From assembly GCA_038255685.1 (NCBI GenBank), contig JBBSLC010000006.1, positions 1 through 35,155 of the forward strand: a stretch of DNA of 35,155 bases. The letters are read 5' to 3'. The notes below the pieces were generated by a model that had not been told where the DNA came from, made no database searches, and saw only the letters and a list, made by a program, of their open reading frames with translations. The DNA comes from CADCSY01 sp038255685. Lineage in GTDB: Bacteria; Actinomycetota; Acidimicrobiia; Acidimicrobiales; CADCSY01. A program made the position numbers and the translations under genes. Below, piece by piece: positions 23,301 to 30,931 of this stretch. The number at the start of each line of letters is the position of its first letter. Positions within the stretch are counted from its first letter, which is position 1.

Positions 23301-24607
23301 GAGCCCGCCGCCCCGAGGTCGGCCGGCACCGACGGGAACGCCTCGGCCACGATGCCGAAGCCGCTCCGCAGCGACAGCGTGGCCACGGCGTGACGATCGC
23401 CCGAAGCGAGGTCGATGGCAGCGACGTCGGCCTCGACCGAGCTCACGTTGCTCGCGAGGAAGAGCCAGCGGCCGTCGGGCGAGAACGCGCCGGCCGTCGG
23501 TTCGCCGGACGGCGCAGGCTCGACCGCTCGCACCGAGCCGCCACCCACGTCGACGACGGCCAGACCAATGGCTTCTCCGTCACCCCCGGCCACCGCCACC
23601 AGGAGCCAGCGCCCGTCAGGTGAGAGCGTGGCACCGTCGTCCACGAGGAAGCCGGCGGCGTCCCCAGGCGGAACGACCTGCCGCGCCGCTCCGGTCGCTC
23701 GCTCGACGAGCTCGAGCGCACAGTCGTCGGGGCAGCGCACGATCGCCACGGTGTCGTTGTCGGCGGCGACAGCCGTGCCGGTGCCGATCGAGGTCGGCCT
23801 CGCCCGCTCGATCGCACCATCGGGACCAGCCGTGCCCTCGTCGAAGCCGGTCTCGAGCACCCGCCCGTCGGCCGACTGGATGAAGCCCGATCCGTCCCAC
23901 ACGATCGATCGCACCCCGTCGAGCAGGGCGACGGTCCGGTGGGACAGACCCCTTCCGGCTGCATCGCGCTCCTCGAGCCGCGGCCGGCCCCGCCGCTCCT
24001 CGACCCAGTACCTGCCCTCGACGTCGGAGGGGTGGAGCCCGCCGCCCGACCCGGCGTCGTGGGTCGTCACCGGCACGCCGTCAGCGCGCGGCAGCACGAG
24101 CGATCGAGGTGGCTGGCCGCGCACGACGATCCCGTCCCCGACCGCGAGCACCTGCGAGCCCCACGGGTACGAGGCCTGCACGTCGAGCTCGGCGACCTGG
24201 GCGCTGCGCACGGTGCCGGAGTCGACGTCGAGAACCACGACCTGGGTGCTGGCCGCGAGCACGAGCGTGGTGCCGGTCGCCTCGGGCGTCGTCGCGCCGA
24301 GGACCTCGATGGTCTGCAGCGACGGCGGGAGCGGGACCGGCCGCAGTCGCGCCGCTCCCTCGACATCGGCGTCGGCCGGCGGGTCGTCGGCGGGTTGCTC
24401 ATCGGCCGGCTCAGCGTTGCGCCGGTTGGCCACCACGCCGGCCACGAGCAGCGCGACCACGACGAGCACCGCCAGCCACCGCCGTCGGCCGCCCTCGACC
24501 TCGACGAGCGGCGCTGCGGGGCCGGCGGGCGGCTCCTCCGCCTCGGTCGAGGCTCCCATCGGGACAGGTTCGAGGAAGAGCGAGGGGTCGCCCTGCTCGT
24601 CAAGCAC
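23297..24607 (-). CDS. Membrane-anchored beta-propeller protein, paralogue A
   Basis: A 436-residue protein of the same plan as its downstream paralogue: N terminus with GDPSLFLEPVPMG (residues 6-18), a basic patch RRR before a transmembrane helix (about 44-60), an acidic Asp/Glu/Pro-rich linker, and a propeller-like region with ATLSPDGRWLLVAV and GAFSPDGRWLFLASN. Two cysteines (VRCPDDCALEL) match the paralogue's VRCDESLDCGLVL and may form a disulfide. The start is uncertain: GTG 24607 begins VLDEQGDPSLFL, with GTG 24616 and 24619 in frame upstream; a GGGAGGTGG ribosome site and TACTGT further up fit 24607. No known family name can be given. Confidence 0.78.
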   Translation of the reverse strand: MLDEQGDPSLFLEPVPMGASTEAEEPPAGPAAPLVEVEGGRRRWLAVLVVVALLVAGVVANRRNAEPADEQPADDPPADADVEGAARLRPVPLPPSLQTIEVLGATTPEATGTTLVLAASTQVVVLDVDSGTVRSAQVAELDVQASYPWGSQVLAVGDGIVVRGQPPRSLVLPRADGVPVTTHDAGSGGGLHPSDVEGRYWVEERRGRPRLEERDAAGRGLSHRTVALLDGVRSIVWDGSGFIQSADGRVLETGFDEGTAGPDGAIERARPTSIGTGTAVAADNDTVAIVRCPDDCALELVERATGAARQVVPPGDAAGFLVDDGATLSPDGRWLLVAVAGGDGEAIGLAVVDVGGGSVRAVEPAPSGEPTAGAFSPDGRWLFLASNVSSVEADVAAIDLASGDRHAVATLSLRSGFGIVAEAFPSVPADLGAAGS

Positions 24608-24635
24608 CGGTCCCACCACCTCCCTCGCCGAGGCG

Positions 24636-24641
24636 ACAGTA
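24636..24641 (-). promoter_or_regulatory. Candidate -10 element of the propeller operon
   Basis: TACTGT on the minus strand lies 28 bases before GTG 24607. Unlike most promoters here it leaves a leader of about 20 bases, which contains GGGAGGTGG as ribosome-binding site. The pair is therefore probably transcribed separately from the SDR gene. Confidence 0.45.
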
Positions 24642-24681
24642 CCGGCGGACCCAGGTTGCGGGGCAGCGGGCAAGGCGCCCC

Positions 24682-25431
24682 TCAGCCGCCGGGTCGGATG
24701 GTCGCTCCCCCGTCGACCACGAGGGTCTGGCCGGTGATCCACGACGCCGCGTCAGAGGCGAGGAACAGCGCGGCGTTGGCGATGTCCTCGGGCTCGCCAA
24801 GGCGACCGAGGGGCGTGCGCGTGCCGAGCGCAGCCTCGTTCGGCTCCCACAGGGCCTTGGCCATGTCGGTCTTCACGAGCCCGGGGGCGATGGCGTTGAC
24901 GCGGGTCTTCGGCGACAGCTCTGCCGCCATCTGCCTGGTGAGGTGGAGCACCGCCGCCTTGGTGACGTTGTAGTAGGCGATGCTGGTCTCGACACCGAGG
25001 CCGCCGATGGACGCGATGTTGATGACCGAGCCACCGTTTTCCTTCAGCGCCGCCTCGTGGGCGAGCTGGGTCCAGACGAGCACACCGAGCTGGTTCACCT
25101 TGACCGTCTTGTCGGCCCGGGCGACGTCGATGCCCATGAGCGGACCCATGTAGGGGTTCGTGGCGGCGTTGTTGACGAGGATGTCGAGCCCGCCGAGGCG
25201 CTCCACGCACGCGGTCACGCAGGCCGCCGCCTGGTCGGGCTCACCGGCGTTGGCGGCGAACACCTCGACGTCGCCCTCCATGGTGGCGGCAGCCTCCTCG
25301 AGCGACTCCTGCTTGCGCGACGAGATCATCACCCGTGCTCCCGCGGCGGCGTAGGCGGCGGCGATCGCCTTGCCGATCCCCCGCGATCCCCCGGTGACGA
25401 GTGCGACCTTGCCGTCCAGCCTGAGCTCCAT
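24682..25431 (-). CDS. SDR-family oxidoreductase
   Basis: A 249-residue classical short-chain dehydrogenase/reductase. The nucleotide-binding motif is VTGGSRGIGKAIA near residues 13-25, and the basic SSRKQE after strand 2 suggests NADP preference. DILVNNAATNP holds the NNA motif. Catalytic residues lie in INIASIGG (Ser) and AYYNVTKAAV (Tyr-X3-Lys). The C-terminal end reads ITGQTLVVDGGATI. The closest general type is the FabG-like or 3-oxoacyl/hydroxy-steroid SDRs; the substrate is not readable. The ATG at 25431 has TACCGT seven bases upstream. It is divergent from the cyclic-di-GMP gene. Confidence 0.92.
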   Translation of the reverse strand: MELRLDGKVALVTGGSRGIGKAIAAAYAAAGARVMISSRKQESLEEAAATMEGDVEVFAANAGEPDQAAACVTACVERLGGLDILVNNAATNPYMGPLMGIDVARADKTVKVNQLGVLVWTQLAHEAALKENGGSVINIASIGGLGVETSIAYYNVTKAAVLHLTRQMAAELSPKTRVNAIAPGLVKTDMAKALWEPNEAALGTRTPLGRLGEPEDIANAALFLASDAASWITGQTLVVDGGATIRPGG

Positions 25432-25438
25432 CGTCGGG

Positions 25439-25444
25439 ACGGTA
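25439..25444 (-). promoter_or_regulatory. Leaderless -10 element of the SDR gene
   Basis: TACCGT on the minus strand is seven bases before the ATG at 25431, the same hexamer and spacing as at menB and the VIT1-type gene. Confidence 0.6.
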
Positions 25445-25528
25445 GCGGGCATTCCGTTGTCCCAAGGTTGTCCTCGGCTCGATCGAGCATTCCTTTCACC
25501 AATGTGGAGGACCTGCCGATGGGGGTGG

Positions 25529-27877
25529 GTGAGCAGCGATCCGGACCCGGGCGTCTCGAGCCGTCGACAGCGAAAGGTCCTGCGGATGGTGGCCGCAACG
25601 GCCGTCGGCGCCGTGCTCGCGGGACTGCTGGCCCTGCGCCAGGCGCCGTCGCTGTCGGTCGGACCCCTCGTGGTCGTCGGGCTGCTCATCGCTGCGCTGA
25701 TCTGCTCCCAGCTCCGCCCCACGTTCATCGCGTGGGGTGCCGAGGGTGACGACATCACCCTGGACGAGGCGCTCCTCGTCGTCGGGTTCGCCCTGCTGCC
25801 CACGCCGGGCATCCTCCTCGCCTCGCTGCTGGCGACGCTCATCTCCCAGGGCCTTCAGCGCCGTCCGCTGCGCAAGGCGATCTTCAACGCATCCGCCCAC
25901 GGTGCCGGTGTCGCTGCGGGCGCGCTGCTGATCCACGCGACGGTCGGTTCGATGGCCGGCCCGTTGACCGCGAGCCGCTTGCTCGCCCTCGCCGGCGCCG
26001 TCACCCTCTTCTGCGTGGTGCAGGGGATCCTCGTCTGGCTCGTGATCGCCTGCGCCTCTGGTTCGAGGTTCCGAGAGGTGCTCGCAGAGATGGGCCCGCC
26101 GGCTGCGCTCTCCTGTGCCATCACCGCGTCGTGGGGGCTCCTGATGGCGATCGCCGTCCGCCACATCGGCTGGACCATCGTGCTCGGCCTCGCGCCGTTC
26201 GTCCTGCTGCGGGCCCTGCACCGCGCCGACCGGGACCGGGGCCGGCTCCGTGGCCTCCTCCAGACCGCGACAGCCACGGCCACTGCCACGAGCCAGAGCC
26301 GGGAGATGGTCCAGGCGTCGGTCGAGGACGCTGCTCGCTCGTTGCTCGACACGGGGAGGGCTGAGGTCCGCACGGCCCCGCCCGGCAGCGGCGAGCTCGG
26401 CGCTGCCCTGCCCACGCAGAGCGGTGGTGGCTGGCTCGTCGTCGGGGACCGCAACGACGCCAACCCGTTCGATGCCGAGGACCAGGAGCTGCTGGACGGC
26501 ATCGCCGCAGTCGCGTCGATCGCCCTCGACAACGCCGAGATGCTCGACCACCTCGGACACGCCGCCCTCCACGACCCTCTGACCGCGCTGCCGAACCGCT
26601 TGCTCTTCACGAAGCGGGCGGCGGAGGCCATCGAGCGGTGCCAGACCGAGGGCACCAGGTTCGGCGTGCTCTCCCTGGACCTCGACCGGTTCAAGCGGAT
26701 CAACGACAACCTCGGCCACCTCGCCGGCGACGAGCTGCTCCGCCAGGTCGCCGCCCGACTGGACCTCGCCGTCGACCACGACGACACCGTGTGTCGCATG
26801 GGTGGCGACGAGCTCGCCGTCATCGTGAGCGGCTCCGGCTCGGTGGACAGCCTGGTGCTCGCGGCGCAGCGGCTGCTCGACAGCCTGGCCGCACCCTTCG
26901 ATCTCAGCGGCTCGGAGGTGTTCGCCACAGCGAGCGTGGGGATCGCCCGGTTCCCCGTCGACGGGGCCACCCCCGACCTGCTCCTGCGCGCTGCCGATCG
27001 CGCCCTCTACGCCGCCAAGGCGGCGGGGCGCAACGGCTTCATGGTCCACGAACCTGACGACGCAGCAGCCGGCGACCTCGCCCTCGAGCGGGACCTGCAC
27101 GTCGCACTGGATGCCGGCCAGCTGTGGGTCGCCTACCAGCCGGTGGTGAGCGCCGACGGTGGCGCACGCTCGGTCGAGGCGCTGGCACGCTGGGACCACC
27201 CCGACCTCGGACCCGTCCCGCCGGAACGCTTCCTCCGCGTCGCCGAGGAGGTCGGTTTGATCGCGGCGATCGACCGGTGGGTGCTCGACCAGGCCGTCGG
27301 CCAGCTCGCACGCTGGCGGGGAGCGGGCCTCGGCCACGTCCGCATGGCGGTGAACGTCTCGGCACGGACGCTGTCCCAGACCGGCTTCGAGGACAACGTC
27401 GCACTGACCCTGGCGCGCCACGGCTGCGCTCCCCACCAGCTCGAGCTCGAGGTCACCGAGCAGACCGCCGTGCAGGAGCCGCTCTCGGTGATCGACCGGC
27501 TGCGACGACTCCGCGCATCGGGCATCACCATCGCCATCGACGACTTCGGGACGGGCTACTCCTCGCTCTCGCGCCTGCACGCCTTCCCGTCCGACCGGGT
27601 GAAGGTCGACCGCTCGTTCGTGGCGACGCTGACCGCCGGCACGCTGAACCCGATCGTCGCCGCCACCATCGCCATGGCGCACCACCTCGGGCTCGAGGTC
27701 ATCGCCGAGGGCGTCGAGACCGACGAGCAGCTGGCCGTCCTCGCCGAGCTCGGCTGCGACGCATCGCAGGGCTGGCTGTTCGCGCCGGCGCTGCCCGCTG
27801 AGGATGCCGGCGCCGAGCTGCTCCGCCGGCTGCCACCCGACCTGTGCGAGCTGCCGTCCCTGACGTTCAGCGGCTGA
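25529..27877 (+). CDS. Membrane GGDEF-EAL cyclic-di-GMP protein
   Basis: This protein (782 residues from GTG 25529) has an N-terminal membrane region of about six hydrophobic segments (residues 18-230), a short linker with a GAF-like remnant (GGGWLVVGDRNDANPF to VASIALDNAEML), a GGDEF domain and an EAL domain. The cyclase part has HDPLTALPNRLLF, DLDRFKRINDNLGH and the signature RMGGDELAVI (GGDEL, near residue 424). The phosphodiesterase part has EALARW (near 549), NVSARTL, EVTEQT, IDDFGTGYSSL, KVDRSFV and AEGVET, so its metal and catalytic residues are present. Either activity may dominate. The start is uncertain (25502, 25529 or 25586 in frame). It overlaps the next gene tail to tail by 11 bases. 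Confidence 0.9.
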   Translation: MSSDPDPGVSSRRQRKVLRMVAATAVGAVLAGLLALRQAPSLSVGPLVVVGLLIAALICSQLRPTFIAWGAEGDDITLDEALLVVGFALLPTPGILLASLLATLISQGLQRRPLRKAIFNASAHGAGVAAGALLIHATVGSMAGPLTASRLLALAGAVTLFCVVQGILVWLVIACASGSRFREVLAEMGPPAALSCAITASWGLLMAIAVRHIGWTIVLGLAPFVLLRALHRADRDRGRLRGLLQTATATATATSQSREMVQASVEDAARSLLDTGRAEVRTAPPGSGELGAALPTQSGGGWLVVGDRNDANPFDAEDQELLDGIAAVASIALDNAEMLDHLGHAALHDPLTALPNRLLFTKRAAEAIERCQTEGTRFGVLSLDLDRFKRINDNLGHLAGDELLRQVAARLDLAVDHDDTVCRMGGDELAVIVSGSGSVDSLVLAAQRLLDSLAAPFDLSGSEVFATASVGIARFPVDGATPDLLLRAADRALYAAKAAGRNGFMVHEPDDAAAGDLALERDLHVALDAGQLWVAYQPVVSADGGARSVEALARWDHPDLGPVPPERFLRVAEEVGLIAAIDRWVLDQAVGQLARWRGAGLGHVRMAVNVSARTLSQTGFEDNVALTLARHGCAPHQLELEVTEQTAVQEPLSVIDRLRRLRASGITIAIDDFGTGYSSLSRLHAFPSDRVKVDRSFVATLTAGTLNPIVAATIAMAHHLGLEVIAEGVETDEQLAVLAELGCDASQGWLFAPALPAEDAGAELLRRLPPDLCELPSLTFSG

Positions 27878-30332
27878 GGGCGACCGCGCCGAGGAAGCGC
27901 TCGGCGAACGCCTCGGGCACCACCGGCGGCGACCAGAGGTAGCCCTGGGCGGCGTCGCAGCCGGCCTCGGTGAGATGGCGGCGCTGCTCGTCGGTCTCGA
28001 CGCCCTCGGCGACGACGCGGAAGCCGAAGGTGCGGGCGAGGCCGACGATGGCGTCGACGAGCGCCCGGTCCTCGGGTCGATCGCCGATGCCAGCGACGAA
28101 CGCACGGTCGATCTTCAGCACGTCGACGGCGAAGCTGCGCAGGTAGCCGAGCGACGAGTGCCCGGTACCGAAGTCGTCGATGGCGACTCGCACGCCGAGC
28201 TCACGGAGCTCCCGGAGCACCTGGGCCGCCCGCTCGGTGTGCTCCATCACGGCGGACTCGGTGATCTCCAGGCACAGGGTGGACGCTGCGATGCCGCTGC
28301 TGGCGACGGCGGCCCGCACGGTCTCGACCAGGTCCGGAGCAGCGAGGTGGCGGGCGGCGATGTTCACGCTCACCGTGAAGCGGTCGTCATCCGGGAGCAC
28401 GGCCGCCCACCGGGCGCGCTGGCGACAGGCCTCGGCGAGCACCACCTCGCCGATGTCGACGATCAGGTCCGACCGCTCCGCCACAGGGATGAAGGAGCCC
28501 GGCTGCAGGAGGCCGCGCTCGGGGTGGCGCCAGCGCACGAGCGCCTCGCAGCCCGCAAGGGCTCCCGTCGCCAGGTCGTGCACCGGCTGGTAGTGGACCT
28601 CGAGCTGCCCGGCGTCGATGGCTCGTCGGAGCCCGGCCTCGGTCGCGACACGGTCGGCAGCGGCGCGGCGGAGCTCGTCGTCGAACACCACCAGGTGTCC
28701 CTTGCCGCCACGCTTCGCCTCGTGCAGGGCGCTCTCGGCGTCGTCGAGCAGCTGGCCGCCCCCTGCGCTCCCGTCGGACGAAGCGATCCCGATGCAGACG
28801 CTGAGGGCGACCTCGTCGTGGTCGACGTGGATGAGCGGCGCCAGCACCCGACGCACGCGTCCGGCTGCGTCCAGGACGCTCGACCCCTCCTCGACCGCCA
28901 CGAGGGCGAGGAACTCGTCACCTGACGACCGGGCGACCGCCACCGCACCGAGCTCGTCTCGCAGTCGTCGCCCGACCTCGCGCAGGACCTGGTCCCCTCC
29001 GTCGTGGCCGAGGGTCCCGTTGAGGTCCTTCATGTCGTCGATCCCGACCATGAGCACGGCGCACGCCTCGGCACCGTCACCCGCTCCTGCGCTCTGCGCT
29101 GCTGCCCGTCGGGACAGCTCGACGTCGAAGCCGCGACGGGTGGGCAGGTCGGTGAGGTCGTCGTGGAGCGCCCAGCGCTCCATCCGGCGTGCATCGGCCC
29201 GCCGCTCGGTGATGTCGGTCACGAGGCCGACGAAGCCCCGCAGCTCGCCGTCGTCACCGAAGACCTGGCTGGAGACGACCTGAGCCCACAGCACCTCGCC
29301 GTCCGCCCGGCGGTACGGCACCTCGTCCGAGCGACGTTGCTCGCGGTGGCGCTCGAGGAGGGAGCCGACGACCTGGTCGTGGTGACGGGGGAAGAAGAAG
29401 TCGAAGATCGGGCGGCCCAGCAGCTCCGCCGGCTCGACCCGGAGCAGCTCGGCCATGCGGGCGTTGGCGAACGTGGTCGTGAAGTCGGCGTCGACCATCC
29501 AGATCCCCTCCTGCGCCGACTCGACGATCGTGCGGGAGCGCTCCTCGCTCGCCACCAAGGCAGCTTCGGAGACCTTGCGGGCGGTGATGTCACGTAGGTT
29601 CGACGCCATGCACCGCATGACGGGGTCGTCGAGCAGGTTGATGTAGGTCTGCTCGAACCAGCGCCAGCTGCCGTCAGCGTGCAGGAGCCGAAACTCGATC
29701 GGGGGGGCGCCTGACTCGCCCTCGACGGCACGGCCGTAGGCGGCCAGCACGCGCGCACGGTCGTCGCGGTGCACGGATGCGAACCCGTTGTTGCCGACCA
29801 CGTCGTCGGGCTCGTAGCCGAGCATCGCCCGGGACGCGGCGCTCACGAACGTGAGCGTCCCGTCTGGGTCGGCCATGAGCGCCAGGTCGGTCGACCCCTC
29901 CGTGAGCACGCGGAACCGCCGCTCGCTCTCCTCGAGCCGCCTCGCCTCGCGAACGGTCTGGGTGACGTCCATGGCGACGGCGACCCCGGCCTGGACCTCG
30001 CCGTCCGGCCCGGCGACGGGGCCGATGCGGACGTCCCACACCCGACCGTGGCGCTCGAGCTGGAAGGCGGTCTCCCCACCCGCGAGCACGTGGAGGAGCG
30101 CGTCGTCGACACCGGCGACGTCGGCGAACTCTGTCACCACGGTCCTGCCGACGCAGCCCGGGTCGGTCCCCTCCCTCGCCGAACCGAAGGCCTCGAACGA
30201 GGTGATGGTCCCCGTCCGGTCGAACACCACGATCGTGACCGCGACGTGGCGCAGGACGGTGTGCAGCTCGGCGTGACGGCGCCGCAGGGCGATCGCGGCG
30301 GGTTCCGCGACCCCGACCGCCGGCATGTGCAT
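27867..30332 (-). CDS. PAS-PAS-PAS-GGDEF-EAL cyclic-di-GMP protein
   Basis: An 821-residue cytoplasmic signalling protein with no membrane segment. Three PAS domains (about residues 20-125, 135-250, 265-380) end in typical MDVTQTVREA, RDITARKV and TDITERRAD sequences. The GGDEF domain starts at HDDLTDLPTRRGF; its signature is SGDEF (residues 470-474), with the first Gly replaced by Ser, so cyclase activity is uncertain. The EAL domain is intact: CEALVRWRHP, SVNIAARHL, LEITESAV, IDDFGTGHSSL, LKIDRAFV and AEGVETDEQ. The most likely net role is a sensory phosphodiesterase. ATG 30332 has GGAG five bases upstream; GTG 30356 would add eight residues. It is divergent from fur and overlaps the membrane GGDEF-EAL gene at its end. 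Confidence 0.92.
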   Translation of the reverse strand: MHMPAVGVAEPAAIALRRRHAELHTVLRHVAVTIVVFDRTGTITSFEAFGSAREGTDPGCVGRTVVTEFADVAGVDDALLHVLAGGETAFQLERHGRVWDVRIGPVAGPDGEVQAGVAVAMDVTQTVREARRLEESERRFRVLTEGSTDLALMADPDGTLTFVSAASRAMLGYEPDDVVGNNGFASVHRDDRARVLAAYGRAVEGESGAPPIEFRLLHADGSWRWFEQTYINLLDDPVMRCMASNLRDITARKVSEAALVASEERSRTIVESAQEGIWMVDADFTTTFANARMAELLRVEPAELLGRPIFDFFFPRHHDQVVGSLLERHREQRRSDEVPYRRADGEVLWAQVVSSQVFGDDGELRGFVGLVTDITERRADARRMERWALHDDLTDLPTRRGFDVELSRRAAAQSAGAGDGAEACAVLMVGIDDMKDLNGTLGHDGGDQVLREVGRRLRDELGAVAVARSSGDEFLALVAVEEGSSVLDAAGRVRRVLAPLIHVDHDEVALSVCIGIASSDGSAGGGQLLDDAESALHEAKRGGKGHLVVFDDELRRAAADRVATEAGLRRAIDAGQLEVHYQPVHDLATGALAGCEALVRWRHPERGLLQPGSFIPVAERSDLIVDIGEVVLAEACRQRARWAAVLPDDDRFTVSVNIAARHLAAPDLVETVRAAVASSGIAASTLCLEITESAVMEHTERAAQVLRELRELGVRVAIDDFGTGHSSLGYLRSFAVDVLKIDRAFVAGIGDRPEDRALVDAIVGLARTFGFRVVAEGVETDEQRRHLTEAGCDAAQGYLWSPPVVPEAFAERFLGAVALSR

Positions 30333-30403
30333 GCTCACTCCATCGGCGCGAGGCACGTGGACATGAGCGGACGAGCGACGTACGGCCTTGCTCCGGCTCT
30401 CAT

Positions 30404-30433
30404 CTTGACTGGATCAAGTCCATGTTGCAGACT
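30404..30433 (+). promoter_or_regulatory. fur-katG promoter and overlapping inverted repeat
   Basis: TTGACT (30405-30410) and CAGACT (30428-30433) are separated by 17 bases, a standard -35/-10 layout. Six bases after the -10 comes the in-frame GTG at 30440. An inverted repeat CTTGA-N5-TCAAG (30404-30418) covers the -35 and the start of the spacer, a position where a bound repressor would block polymerase. Autoregulation by the Fur-type product is the likely reading. Confidence 0.65.
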
Positions 30434-30439
30434 CCCACC

Positions 30440-30931
30440 GTGCCCCCGTCGTCGGATCTCGAGCAGGTGTTGCGCAGCGTTGCGCTCCGCGTGACAACTC
30501 CCCGGCTCGCGGTGCTGACCGCCGTGCACGCAAACCCCCACGCCGACACCGGCTCGATCATCGAGGCCGTGCACGCCGACCACGCCGACGTCTCCCACCA
30601 GGCCGTCTACGACGTGCTCCGTGCGCTGGCGACGACAGGCTTGGTGCGCCGCATCCAGCCACCAGGCTCGGTGGCTCGCTACGAGTCTCGGGTCGGCGAC
30701 AACCACCACCACGTCGTCTGCCGCAGGTGCGGTGCCATGGCCGACGTGGACTGCGCCGTCGGCGAGACGCCGTGCCTCACCGCCGACGACGATCACGGCT
30801 ACGAGATCGACGAGGCCGAGGTCGTCTACTGGGGCCTGTGCCCTGCATGCCGCACCGGGACGGCGAGCACCAGCGTGACGAGCAACCAAGACCATCAAGC
30901 CGAGCAGCGAACAACAGGAGGACCGACGTGA
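30440..30931 (+). CDS. furA: Fur-family metal/peroxide-responsive repressor
   Basis: A 163-residue winged-helix repressor of the Fur superfamily. The DNA-binding part reads LRVTTPRLAVLTAV and VSHQAVYDVLRALATTGLV (about residues 16-70). The metal-binding part has GDNHHHVVC (His 89-91), with structural zinc cysteines C94/C97 (CRRC) and C134/C137 (CPAC). The gene is co-translated with katG (GTGA overlap), the same arrangement as mycobacterial FurA-KatG and Streptomyces FurA/CatC, which points to peroxide or iron control. The start GTG 30440 is chosen because a -35/-10 pair places the transcription start there; ATG 30422 would lie inside the promoter. The C-terminal 25 residues are low-complexity Ser/Thr/Gln. 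Confidence 0.9.
   Translation: MPPSSDLEQVLRSVALRVTTPRLAVLTAVHANPHADTGSIIEAVHADHADVSHQAVYDVLRALATTGLVRRIQPPGSVARYESRVGDNHHHVVCRRCGAMADVDCAVGETPCLTADDDHGYEIDEAEVVYWGLCPACRTGTASTSVTSNQDHQAEQRTTGGPT

Noticed and set aside
25496..28105. An 869-codon open frame antisense to the GGDEF-EAL gene
   Set aside because: All GGDEF and EAL landmarks are in the plus-strand frame; the antisense product is low-complexity Arg/Glu/Gly-rich.
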